Below, one piece after another: positions 33,175-43,812 of a stretch of 64,000 nt of DNA. Origin of the DNA: Ashinkailepas kermadecensis (lineage: Eukaryota > Arthropoda > Thecostraca > Neolepadidae); NCBI GenBank assembly GCA_034440615.1, contig JAOTOM010004669.1:124001-188000 (forward strand), written 5' to 3'. Under the pieces are notes generated by a model that worked only from the letters and a program-made list of their open reading frames with translations, searched no databases and was not told the origin of the DNA. Position 1 is the stretch's first letter. Each line of letters starts with the position of its first letter. The position numbers were made by a program, and so were the translations under genes.

Positions 33175-34085
33175 GGAGTGTCACTGGTCGACAAACCACC
33201 ACAGCGCGGCCGGTGGGGGCGCCCCGCACAGGTGTCACTGACCGACAAACCACCACACAGCGCGGCCGGTGGGGGCGCCCCGCACGGGTGTCACTGACCG
33301 ACAAACCACCACACAGCGCGGCCGGTGGGGGCGCCCCGCACGAGTGTCAGTGACCGACAAACCACCACACAGCGCGGCCGGTGGGGGCGCCCCGCACATG
33401 TGTCACTGACCGACAAACCACCACACAGCGCGGCCGGTGGGGGCGCCCCGCACGGGTGTCACTGACCGACAAACCACCACACAGCGCGGCCGGTGGGGGC
33501 GCCCCGCACGAGTGTCAGTGACCGACAAACCACCACACAGCGCGGCCGGTGGGGCAGCCCGCACGAGTGTCAGTGACCGACAAACCACGACACAGCGCGG
33601 CCGGTGGGGGCGCCCCGCACGGGTGTCAGTGACCGACAAACCACCACACAGCGCGGCCGGTGGGGGCGCCCCGCACGAGTGTCAGTGACCGACAAACCAC
33701 TACACAGCGCGGCCGGTGGGGGCGCCCCGCACGGGTGTCACTGACCGACAAACCACCACACAGCGCGGCCGGTGGGGGCGCCCCGCACGAGTGTCAGTGA
33801 CCGACAAACCACTACACAGCGCGGCCGGTGGGGGCGCCCCGCACGGGTGTCACTGACCGACAAAACCACCACACAGCGCGGCCGGTGGGGGCGCCCGCAC
33901 GAGTGTCAGTGACCGACAAACCACCACACAGCGCGGCCGGTGGGGGCGCCCCGCACGAGTGTCAGTGACCGACAAACCACCACACAGCGCGGCCGGTGGG
34001 GGCGCCCCGCACGAGTGTCAGTGACCGACAAACCACCACACAGCGCGGCCGGTGGGGGCGCCGCGCAGGAGTGTCAGTGCCCTAC
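33175..34085. repeat. Minisatellite, 56-bp unit x16
   Basis: Very homogeneous copies of CGCGGCCGGTGGGGGCGCCC plus CGCACGAGTGTCAGTGACCG and ACAAACCACCACACAG. The few indels (33548, 33863, 33895) are single-base changes in homopolymers. High CpG content. Confidence 0.95.
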
Positions 34086-34544
34086 GAACCATCACACAGT
34101 CCCCCTCAAATGGATCCCTAATTACGCCATTATCACTGGTTCCCTATTCATGATAAAAGAAAGAAGACATCGCTTCCGCAAAGCTTTTCATTGTGTTCCT
34201 GAATGTAGGTATGTACTTTTTCAGCCTCCTCTCCTTTATGTTCATGGGAACAGCTATGACATTTTGTTTGTGCTTGGAGCTGCCAATCCAACTCAGTCTT
34301 TTTTGGACACGTCACCACTTCAGCAAAGTACTGAAGCAAACATTTGCTGGCTTAGCAAAACTCCAGGAATATCTTATTGTAACGCTCTACCCCTCCTCCA
34401 CAGTTTTCATCTTTGGCCATTCATGGGCCCCCGAGATAAAACACTGAATCGGTGCGCAGCAGCCATGAGAGTGCGTCTGGCACTCACACAACGCACGGCA
34501 GCAATCGTCCACGTCACTGCGCAGCACACACCCATCCACCGTAC
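34086..34544. other. Unassigned unique segment
   Basis: AT-richer island between two arrays, open on both strands without a recognisable product. Confidence 0.5.
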
Positions 34545-34870
34545 GGAAGGCTTCGTCCACTTCACCGCGCGGTGCACACCCACCCAGCGCACGCCAGCCT
34601 TCATCCACTTCACCACGAGGTACACACCCACCCAGCGCACGGGAGCCTTCATCCACTTCACCACGAGGTACACACCCACCCAGCGCACGCCAGCCTTCAT
34701 CCACTTCACCACGAGGTACACACCCACCCAGCGCACGTCAGCCTTCATCCACTTCACCACGAGGTACACACCCACCCAGCGCACGTCAGCCTTCATCCAC
34801 TTCACCACGAGGTACACATCCACCCAGCGCACGGCAGCCTTCATCCACTTCACCACGAGGTACAGATCCC
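34545..34870. repeat. Minisatellite, 48-bp unit x~7
   Basis: Units of CACTTCACCACGAGGTACAC plus ACCCACCCAGCGCACGCC and TTCATC. The 48-bp period preserves an open frame of 16-residue repeats on both strands. Confidence 0.92.
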
Positions 34871-34894
34871 AACCATACGGCATATATCTTGACG

Positions 34895-35505
34895 ACACTC
34901 GCTGGACGTACTGACCACACCCGCCGGACGTACTGACCACACCCGCTGGACGTACTGACCACACCCGCCGGACGTACTGACCACACCCGCTGGACGTACT
35001 GACCGCATCCGCTGGACGTACTGACCGCACCGGCTGGACGTATTAACCACACCCGCTGGACGTACTGACCGCACCGGCTGGACGTACTAACCACATGGCA
35101 CACATCTTGACCACACCCGCTGGACGTACTGCCCACACCGGCTGGACGTATTAACCACACCCACCGGACGTACTGACCGCACCAGCTGGACGTACTAACC
35201 ACATGGCACACATCTTTACCACACCCGCTGGACGTACTGCCCACACCGGCTGGACGTATTAACCACACCCGCCGGACGTACTGACCGCACCGGCTGGACG
35301 TACTAACCACATGGCACACATCTTGACCACACCCGCTGGACGTACTGACCGCACCGGCTGGACGTACTAACCACACCCGCTGGACGTACTGACCGCACCG
35401 GCTGGACGTACTAACCACATGGCACACATCTTGACCACACCCGCTGGACGTACTGACCGCACCGGCTGGACGTATTAACCACACCCACCGGACGTACTGA
35501 ACACG
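34895..35505. repeat. Minisatellite, 22-bp unit with 108-bp higher-order period
   Basis: Units of CTGGACGTACTGACCACACC plus CG. From 35090 the marker ACATGGCACACATCTTGACC recurs about every 108 bp (35093, 35201, 35308, 35416), defining a five-unit higher-order repeat x4. Confidence 0.92.
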
Positions 35506-35649
35506 ACAGCCAGACGTGATGCGGCCACCAACCACCAAGTCGGCCGGGTGGTGGTTCACACCAGCGCCAAGGAGGTCGGCCGCTCAGCGCGACGCGCGCC
35601 ACCAGGTCACATACCCGGTAATCCTCGGTAACGAGCACCGTCGGCAGGC

Positions 35650-35832
35650 AACAGAGCCGGCCGCGCGGGGCATAACGGGCCGCCCGCGCCGCGGGACAGC
35701 CTGGCCGGAGAACCCCGCCTCAGGGCCCGACCTCAGGGAACAGAGCCGGCCGCGCGGGGCATAACGGGCCGCCCGCGCCGCAGGACAGCCTGGCCGGAGA
35801 ACCCCGCCTCAGGGCCCGACCTCAGGGAACAG
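35650..35832. repeat. ~89-bp direct duplication
   Basis: Two near-perfect copies with CAGAGCCGGCCGCGCGGGGC and GGACAGCCTGGCCGGAGAAC, GC-rich. Confidence 0.92.
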
Positions 35833-37960
35833 GTCCAGCCAGGCCTGGTGGTGGCCGCGGCGGTGGTGGTTTGGTGCTTGGTGGAAGCGTTCACTACAAA
35901 ACCAGTTCGCGTCCATAACACGAGCTTCTATGGTTTCACATCATGGCGGAGTTCTTACGAAGGACTACACGTGACGTCGAACTTGTCCTGTTCAGGGACT
36001 ACAAAAGTCGCCACGTGCAATTATCTGCAAGTTATCGGCTAGTATGTGCCGCAGGGATATGCTAACTCTGTGGGGACTAAGATATCGGAGGTGTGACGGT
36101 TCGAGAGCGGGGTAGCAAACGAGCACACGGTACACTGACCAGGGTGGAATAATAATGCGCGCGCATATGGTAATCACTGCAGTGTTAAAAGGTAGCCATG
36201 CTTTGCTGGTGCATGACACAAGAGTACCAGTGCAGAAGCTGTGAATGCGCTCCATGCCAGACCCGAGATGACCCGATATGATAAGACCTCTCCCCCCCCA
36301 TCCGGCTCGATGAGACCATACGAACAAAATATGGCATGCCCTCTGAAATATTGCTCCGACAGGTGCACACAGCAGGCAATGCTCAAACCGAAGTATGCAC
36401 TGATTCAATCCCAATGGCCACAATCTAAATGGCAAGCAGCGACATTGGCAGCAGAAGCTGAGATCAGAAGGAAAGCCAATACCACTCTTTGATGACGATA
36501 CTTGGTAACAAGTTGGGGTGTGTGGGGTGTGTGTGTGGGGGGGGGGGGGTGTGGAGGAGCACAGACGATAAATTCGTCGCAAGAAATGCCAAAAGTGTCA
36601 AAATCATAAACAGTCGCTTAAACGAGTTGCACAAAATAGCAGGTAGTTTGCAGTACTAAAAATAGTAGCATAGATGGAAAAACTTGCCATTTCGCACCGC
36701 CTGCGAAATTATTATTTTCCCTTCCGTACTGCCTGCGAAATTATCACTGCCCGCTGTGCTATGGTGAAAAACAAAAATAAAATACACCTAAACTTGGACT
36801 TTGGGTCAGAAACAAAAAAGACCAGACAACCAAAAAAAACTTACCCGGCCCATTTTACACCTCAACCTGGTGGAGGAAAAGCCTGTCCAGGGTCAAACTT
36901 AAACCAAGGACATGCCACGCTCAGAGCAGACGCATTGTCCGACCGTGTCGTCCACCCAGGTGGCAAAACTCCGCACCATACCGCCAGGCCAATGACGTCG
37001 TCCGACTGCGCCACCCAGGTGGTAAAACAGAAGCCGTACCGTACCGCCAGGCCAATGACGCCACGGCCTCAGTGGTCTTTTGGTGTGAAAAGGTACCTTA
37101 GCCGCCATCGTTTGCCCAGAGCCTTTGACAGTCTCCCCATCAAGGGGGCTGCCGGGTGGTTAAGAGCTTTGCCGCTCGCCTGGCAGACATGTGACGTTTT
37201 ATTTTGCCCGGTAAACCTGCATGACCGATAATTCAAATTGAAATCGCACCAATTTCGACACAAACACACACACACACACACACGCCTCGAAACTGACACT
37301 GCTCGTGGCAACATGCGACTTCCTCCGCGGCGTCTGCCACCTCGCAAGGCGTACATGTCCAGCCGACGGCTCCGTCACGTCGGCGACAGAGTGACAGACC
37401 AATTCCCGGCCAGCTGAGAGGTGCTGCTGCCACGACGTCCTCCCGCCACTGGCGGCGACATTGCCACCAATGCGACGGCCCGTCGCCGGCTGACGCATGT
37501 AGCGAAGCACGCCGCACGTGTGGGACGGCCGGCGTCGGCGTCAGCGTCAGTGGAGCCCATCGGCCCGGCCACTCACTGCCACCGAACGACACCAGGCGAG
37601 CTGCCCACATGGTGCACAGACACTGCTCCACTCCAGCCGCCACTCACTCAGCGAGCGAGCCGGAAGGCAGCAGCGTCCCGCAGCGGCCAATGGCTACTGG
37701 GCCGCAGAGGCCCGGCCGCGGCTGGGCTTCCCGCAATGACGGTGGAGCTGGGATACAGTAGGGATCGCGGCTGGGCTGCTGCACCACCCCAGATGAGCTG
37801 CACCGATAGCCTCGGCTGGATCATCGAGTTGCCGTGCCCAGGACTATTGTAACAGCCGTGGTCGCGCTGCTATGGCATCAGCAACCGGTTGCTGCATCAC
37901 CCACGGGTGGGCTGCCGTAGCGGCCGGTGGCGCTAACGACACCCATGCTCTTGCCGATCG
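35833..37960. other. Unassigned, no gene
   Basis: Unique sequence, GC-rich after 37280. Includes a poly-G tract (36538-36550) and an (AC)n run (37262-37282). A partial repeat pair around CGCCAGGCCAATGACG (36980 and 37043) is visible. Confidence 0.5.
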
Positions 37961-37964
37961 GGCG

Positions 37965-38384
37965 GCACAGTTGTGACGTGGCAATGGTGGCTGCAGTTGT
38001 GACGTGGCAATGGTGACACGGTTGTGACGTGGCAATGGTGGCGCAGTTGTGACGTGGCAATGGTGGCGCAGTTGTGGCGTGGCAATGGTGGCGCAGTTGT
38101 GGCGTGGCAATGGTGGCGCAGTTGTGACGTGGCAATGGTGGCTGCAGTTGTGGCGTGGCAATGGTGACACGGTTGTGACGTGGCAATGGTGGCGCGTGTG
38201 ACGTGGCAATGGTGACACGGTTGTGACGTGGATGGTGGGAGTTGTGACGTGGCAATGGTGGCTGCAGTTGTGACGTGGCAATGGTGGCGCGGTTGTGACG
38301 TGGCAATGGTGACACGGTTGTGACGTGGCAATGGTGGCGCAGTTGTGGCGTGGCAATTGTGGGACAGTTGTGACGTGGCAATGG
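37965..38384. repeat. Minisatellite, 25-bp unit (left part, split by SINE)
   Basis: Units of GCAGTTGTGACGTGGCAATG plus GTGGC, about 17 copies. Continues at 38572 beyond the SINE. Confidence 0.92.
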
Positions 38385-38564
38385 TAGAAGAAGAAGAACC
38401 TTGGGTTATTTTACGACGCACTCAACCGCTTGGTTATATAGCGTCGCCAACCTCTCACGCCGATTGGTCGCGGGTGGACTCGGTAAATGCCGTCGGTTGC
38501 GAGATTCGAACCCACAATCTTGCGATCAAGAGTCCGACGCTCTACCAACTGAGCTAACGCTGCC
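38385..38564 (-). mobile_element. tRNA-Lys-derived SINE
   Basis: Minus strand: tRNA-like head GGCAGCGTTAGCTCAGTTGG (A box), anticodon loop CTCTTGA (CTT, lysine), and B box GGTTCGAATCTC at 38501-38512. Then come the body GTGAGAGGTTGGCGACGC and the tail, folding CGACGC/GCGTCG and AACC/GGTT, ending in (TTC)n. Peptides of the AQLVERRT type read through the head on the opposite sense and are a known translation artefact of tRNA-Lys SINEs. The element splits a 25-bp minisatellite, so it is younger than that array. Confidence 0.9.
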
Positions 38565-38571
38565 ACGGCGT

Positions 38572-38795
38572 GGCAATGGTGGCACAGTTGTGACATGGCA
38601 ATGGTGGCACAGTTGTGGCGTGGCAGTGGTGGCTGCAGTTGTGACGTGTCAATGGTGGCGCAGTTGTGATGTGTCAAAGGTGGCGCAGTTGTGGCGTGGT
38701 AATGGCGGCACAGTTGTGGCGTGGTAATGGCGGCACAGTTGTGGCGTGGCAATGGTGGCACAGTTGTGACGTGGCAATGGTGGTGCAATTGTGAA
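38572..38795. repeat. Minisatellite, 25-bp unit (right part)
   Basis: About nine further copies of the same unit with more variants (GTGTCAA, GGTAATGGCGG). The array is in phase with the left part once the SINE is removed. Confidence 0.9.
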
Positions 38796-39734
38796 GCACC
38801 ACCACCCATGGCACGTCACACCGGAATTGGGGGTTTGGTCCCGGGTTCCAAACCTGGGGCAGTGGTACACTGTGCCGAACTGGTAGGGAATTATGTCGCA
38901 CTGCGAGGGTCGGGCTGTGCCGGATCACTCACGAGCCTCCTTCTTTCGCGTCCACACGGGAGAATGCTCGCTTGGGCTTCACATTCGCTTGCGACTATTT
39001 CATATACTGACTATACCATATACTGTTTCTACCGTACAATGCTGGTCAAAGCCGTGCACTGTCAAAGTGCTTTTATCGTGTTTTAATGGTAATCAGGCTG
39101 TGTTTTCTTCACTCCATGTGATTACACGTTGCTAGACCAATATTGCTCTTCAACAAATAAATAAGGACACTCTTATTTAGAGGATCTAGAAAGGGAATCT
39201 ACATAGGAAGATCGTATGTAGAGAACGCCACAGAACTATACTCGATGCCAGCTAGCGTGAATCAGCTGGGATTCGAGGTAATTTTCGGGTATAATCCTTT
39301 TCAGCGTCGTATGAACTTGAGTTCTTGCATTTTCCTTTGCGATAAACTACCACAGGAATGTATTTGTGCTATCACGTGCTAGGCATAGTAATAATGGTGT
39401 TCAGTCACAAGCTTATGAACCATTTCCATGTTGTCATGCAAGTCAGCACGTTTGTGACTTCTTATCAAGATATGAACTCTTCAGCAGCACCAATGAACAG
39501 CGCCTTAGCACTTACGAAAGACTTTCTCGCTGCACTTAGCCTACTTAACTGCCGGGGCGGACATCGCCCCGGGGAAATACCGCGCACCGCTGTGATGAGA
39601 ACATATATAATGTCTAGCAAATGACTGCCGTGTTCATTCATGATCGCCCACTGAATACACTTTTTATAACTAAATATATTTCGAGTTGTTGTTGGGGATG
39701 CCTTACAGAATCAGTGTCAGTGCCCAGAGCACCT
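38796..39734. other. Unassigned unique segment
   Basis: No gene, repeat or transposon end recognised. Confidence 0.55.
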
Positions 39735-40490
39735 TTATTGATTTATTGATTATTTGGGCTTAGGGACGCATCAACTGCCACTGGTTATGTAGCGCCCACA
39801 TCTATTTTTTTCACTATATAATTGGCGGCATGTGTCTTTTTGGACGGGAAAGATTACGTCGAACTGGGCCGTCGATATATATCGATATATTTTACCGTCT
39901 GGTCGATCTCCGAATTGTTACCTAAAATAGCACAGTACAATTCGTGGAAATTGGAACCGAAGTGATGTCTTCGTTCTACCATGAAGTTGGGGCAAGAAAA
40001 CAGTATGTGTCGAACTGTCATCGGTGAGCCACATCTGGAACAGCGTGGCTCCGCCTCCCTTCTCGAAAGGTAACCGTGCGCTGCATACGTGTGCACTATT
40101 CGCAGGCGTGCCAGAATCACCTCTTCTCTCCTACATTTTTTTCAGCTATGTCCATGGGGCCAGAACTAGTTTGATAGATCGAAGTTTGTTTAAAACCTGG
40201 GAGTTCCAGCCTTTCTGCCACTTCCCTTGGAGGAAATCATTTACTTTTGCGTAGTAATCCCTGGCGGGGAGGGGCAGAGCTCGAGTCATACATGACTGCG
40301 CGGCACGCTTTGCAGCAGCGTCTGCCAGCTCATTTCCCATGATACCGGTATAACTCAGTACCCAACAGAGGATAATCCTCTTACCCGCTCTACCCAATAA
40401 AGTAAAACGTGTTAGGATTTCTTGGGCAAAATGGTTAGATGGGTAAAAAGACTGAAGGGCCTGAAGGCTACTCAACGAGCCTGTTGCAAT
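39735..40490 (-). pseudogene. Decayed 5'-truncated I-group LINE
   Basis: The minus strand shows the same layout as the 8.75-9.52 kb copy: LSSLQALQ, then an RNase H core with IILCWVLSYTGIMGNELADA, then LARLRIVHTYAAHGYL and a CSRCGSPMTVRHILFSC tail. A frameshift between 40120 and 40146 splits the frame. The first catalytic Asp (SDSLSSL in the sister copy) is TGSLSSL here, and SHVGI has become SYTGI. The 3' UTR hairpin GGGCGC...GCGTCCC and an AATAATCAATAAATC tail end it at about 39735. Confidence 0.88.
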
Positions 40491-40510
40491 AAGATGTAGG
40501 GTTTCGTCTC

Positions 40511-40570
40511 GTTAGTTAGTTAGTTATTTGGGCTTTAGGGCGCTTCGACCAGTTTTGATCCTTCGCGCCC
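40511..40570 (-). mobile_element. LINE 3' end, upstream neighbour
   Basis: The minus strand ends GGTCGAAGCGCCCTAAAGCC, then CAAATAACTAACTAACTAAC, the same 3' terminus as the other LINE copies. It stops ~20 bases before the truncation point of the 39735-40490 copy, so two insertions lie head to tail. How far it extends to the right beyond ~40570 is unclear. Confidence 0.7.
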
Positions 40571-40699
40571 CAACCTCAATAAAACATAGCACCTTAATAA
40601 TCGCAACCCAGCGCACCTTGTTGCAGTGACCTTGAACCCATCTCCCAATCAGGAAATACCAGTTCTATAGCATAATCTTAAAAGAGTGCTTAAAGTTCC

Positions 40700-40880
40700 C
40701 ACATAGCCGGCGCGGTCGCCTGGTATCTGCACCCCCAACCTTGCCTGGTCAGTTGCCAACTGGCCATCCCAGCCGGAGGCGTAAATAGAGAGCGCGTAAA
40801 GCGACTCGAACCCGCTGTGCTAAGACGGGGAGACTTCTGCAGAACAGCGCTCATCCACCGAGCTAACCAGGCGGCTACAC
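40700..40880 (-). mobile_element. Possible tRNA-derived SINE, different family
   Basis: Minus strand: GCCGCCTGGTTAGCTCGGTG (A-box-like), an arm with an extended variable region, and GGGTTCGAGTCGC (B-box-like) at 40800-40812. About 100 bases of body follow. It lacks the GTGAGAGG...GCGACGC tail of the other SINEs, and no target duplication was found. Confidence 0.45.
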
Positions 40881-41263
40881 CTCGGCACATCAGAGGTGAA
40901 CTGTGATGCCCGCATTTTGGTGTTTGAATAACGTAAAACATGAAAAAGATGAATTGCAGTTTCAAACAGCTGGGTTGAAGATAGAACTGAAGGTTGGATT
41001 GAGACGGTTCGCACGTTCCAAAGACTGGACATCGGCTTTTGCCCAAATCCATGATGATAACGGTATGGCCATAACGGGCTGCTTTATTTTTGACAAGAAC
41101 ACGACCACGAGTAAGATTTGAATCAGAACAAAATCAGGTCACGAGTAAGATTTGAATCAGGTCACGCCGCAGGGACGTGCGGCGTGACCTCAAATGCCAC
41201 GTCGACACCGTTCCTCATCGGGGCGAAGTTACCATGAAGGACGCCGGTTGATTGCCCTGCGAC
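40881..41263. other. Unassigned; short plus-strand open frame
   Basis: Plus-strand 40903-41121 is open for 72 codons (contains DWTSAFAQIHDDNG) but matches no family I know. A ~25-bp duplication, CACGAGTAAGATTTGAATCAG, sits at 41107-41160. Confidence 0.45.
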
Positions 41264-41440
41264 TCAACAACAACCTTGGGTTCTTTTACGACGCATTCAA
41301 CCGCGAGGTTATATTGCGTCCACAACCTCTCACGCCGATTGGTCGCGGATGGACTCGGTAAATGCCGTCGGTTGTGAGATTCGAACCCACAATATTGCGA
41401 TTAAGAGTCCGACGCTCTACCAACTGGGCTACCGCGGCCC
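41264..41440 (-). mobile_element. tRNA-Lys-derived SINE
   Basis: Minus strand: head CCGCGGTAGCCCAGTTGGTA, anticodon loop CTCTTAA (CTT, lysine) and B box GGTTCGAATCTC. Tail GACGCAATATAACC...GGTTGAATGCGTCGTAAAA folds as in the other copies; ends in (TTG)n rather than (TTC)n. Same family as 38385-38564, differing at about a tenth of positions by eye. Confidence 0.9.
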
Positions 41441-42939
41441 CACCCTGTGACTCCCTTATACGGATACCGGGTGGAGTTATCGGTACACGTTCTCCGTGCA
41501 CGACCTCAACACTGTACTGCAGCTTCACTAAATTGTTTGCATCGACCGGCAATTTTGTTTGCACTCGAAGTTGTCATCAGCCACAAAAGCATCAAACGGT
41601 GGCCCAGATACTGGCCGCAGCTATTTGCCTGTGCGATGGTTCCGATTTTTTATCCCTGAAATCATTGGATAAAAAGGCTGATAGAACTGTAGAAGTAATT
41701 TCCATTTTAGAAGGAAAACACGATTTCCCTCAGTTATTTCACGGGAATATTCTCTTCACACTGGACCTTCGGAAAAATATTCCCTACCAACAATGCTGGG
41801 CGAACCATGGGTCACCCTGCGGGGATGCCAGGTATTGCTGTGTGCTGCTTCGAGATCATGTAATATCGCTGAATACTTTACATGTTTTTTGTAAATACCA
41901 TGATGGTAATAATACAAAGAAACGCATCACGGTACAGGAACACAATAGAAATGTCAAACACAAACATCATATTGGGGAATTTATGGTAGGGTTAAACTCT
42001 GAGGGAAACCAGACTTCTCTCAAAAGAAGAAAATGTCATCATCAATATGGCCTTGTGCACCTTTCGCGCACTCTGGCTGATTTCTAGATACGACACCGTG
42101 ATCTCGTTCGACCTGGCCTGAAAGTCTCGTGCCGCCGACTCACATACTTTCCCAAGTGACGAGGGTGGGCGAATGTGTCCTTTCTTCCATTGCGCGAAGG
42201 ATGGCTGGTCTTCTATTATGTACTAAATGCATGCAGCGGTAATACAAACCATTTTAAATTATACATGCATAGTGTAACTTGCCGGCTTGCGCCCTTCGTG
42301 TAGTGATACCTATTTCCTTAGGACTTCCACTGGTAACGCCGGGTTAAGCGTACTGAGGCTTCGCTAGTATGCTTGATCCAGGGGACACCGGTTAGGGCTT
42401 CATCGTACATCATAACATAATGACAACATGACACACAATGTGTGCTACTATTTGCAACAGGTGACATGTCAACCAAAGGAAAATGGCAGCCTCATTTGTG
42501 GAAAAAGTCGGCTCTTCTGCGACGTATTTAATTCCGGATCGTTGATGTCAAGCGAACCGCACTAAACTTCGTGATAAATAAAGAATACTCACACCCATAT
42601 GAACAGGCATGCAGGCAAAGTAAAAAAAAAAAACAGGGTGGCCAGTGAACCGAATGGCACTAGGAATTATATTTTGGTACTGTCAAGTAATAAAATGATC
42701 ACAAATTAGCTCCATATTATGCATGTTATCTGTCATTGCCAGTCATCCTAACTGGCGGGCAATTAGATTGAAATTACAGTTGTATGTCCAGCTTCGGTGG
42801 TAGACAGTTGCGAAGAGGGTTTTCATGGCGTGTATCCACAAGCCACAATGCCCTCCACACAATGTCTGCCACCACTGAGCTTAGAGATAGGGTTAAATGA
42901 AAATTGCACTGAAAACTCCAGTCGTGAATGAGTGAAGTG
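41441..42939. other. Unassigned, no gene
   Basis: Unique sequence. A plus-strand frame open to 42087 starts inside the SINE and has no recognisable domain. A poly-A tract is at 42622-42633. Confidence 0.5.
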
Positions 42940-43130
42940 GGTGAGTAATTTGATGGTTGGTTATTGGTTTTACGACACGTCGACCGTTGAGTCATATAGC
43001 GTCGCCAATCTCTCACGCCGATTGGTCGCGGGCGAAGAGTAGCGACAGGTGAGATTCGAACCCACAATCTTTCAATTGCGAGACGAGCATCTTACCCCTA
43101 GACCACTCGTCCCCTAGGTGAGTAATTTGA
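42940..43130 (-). mobile_element. SINE with a different tRNA head and 14-bp target duplication
   Basis: Perfect duplicates of GGTGAGTAATTTGA at 42940-42953 and 43117-43130 bracket the element. The minus-strand head GACGAGTGGTCTAGGGGTAA has a proline/glutamate-tRNA-like D arm, not the lysine head of the other copies. The B box GGTTCGAATCTC and the tail (GTGAGAG...GGCGACGCTATATGAC...GGTCGACGTGTCGTAAAACC) are shared, and it ends AATAACCAACCA. The anticodon arm is degenerate, so the tRNA of origin is uncertain. Confidence 0.9.
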
Positions 43131-43614
43131 AAAACCAGCTGATTGAACAGGTAATTACTTGAACACTGAGCATATCACGAGCTTCAAGAAGCAATTTCAT
43201 ATTAGACAAACAATTGCAGCATTTCTAACGCAGCATAAACAGCATTACGTTTAGGTTTCGAGTCTGAAACACATGCTAAAAACAATGACAATGTTTATTA
43301 TGTAGGAATGTCTTTTGATTGATATGCTCTTCCAGTGGCGCAATTTGCCTCGACAAAACCATAGCCGATACTAGAACAGCAAACCTGGAAAAAAAATGCA
43401 TCGTTCGAGGCGTTCTGGTGATGTTCGACAGAGCTCACCCACGGTCGGAACCAAACATGTGCTTATGCTAAGCCCAAATATTGTGCAACAAACGCAAACG
43501 ATTGACATGGAATTTCTTCTTGTATGAAAGCTGCCATGCCAAAATAGTTTGTTAAAAAAAGTTACGCATAGCACTAAATGATGTCCACGCCGCCAACTCT
43601 TGAAAATGTGAACA
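43131..43614. other. Unassigned unique segment
   Basis: AT-rich, no recognised feature. Confidence 0.55.
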
Positions 43615-43812
43615 TAAGGTGGCTGTGTGACTGGCTACGTGAAGATAAGGTGGCTATGTGACTGGCTATGTGAAGATAGGGTGGCTACGCGACTGACTAT
43701 GTGAAGATCAGGTGGCTATGTGAAGATAGGGTGGCTATACGACTGGCTATGTGAAGAGCAGGTGGCTATATGACTGGGTATGCAGGTAACTATGTGACTG
43801 GCTATGTTAAGA
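43615..43812. repeat. Degenerate ~30-bp repeat
   Basis: Five to seven copies of GGTGGCTATGTGACTGGCTA followed by TGTGAAGAT. Confidence 0.8.

Noticed and set aside
34148..34447. Open frames on both strands with Cys/His residues on the minus strand
   Set aside because: No spacing matching a known zinc finger and no neighbouring transposon features.
38492..38564. Functional tRNA-Lys gene
   Set aside because: Anticodon and T stems are imperfect, no matching acceptor 3' strand is present, and the sequence continues into a SINE body and tail.
41362..42087. 241-residue plus-strand open frame
   Set aside because: Its beginning is antisense SINE tRNA sequence, and the rest shows no recognisable domain or splice support.
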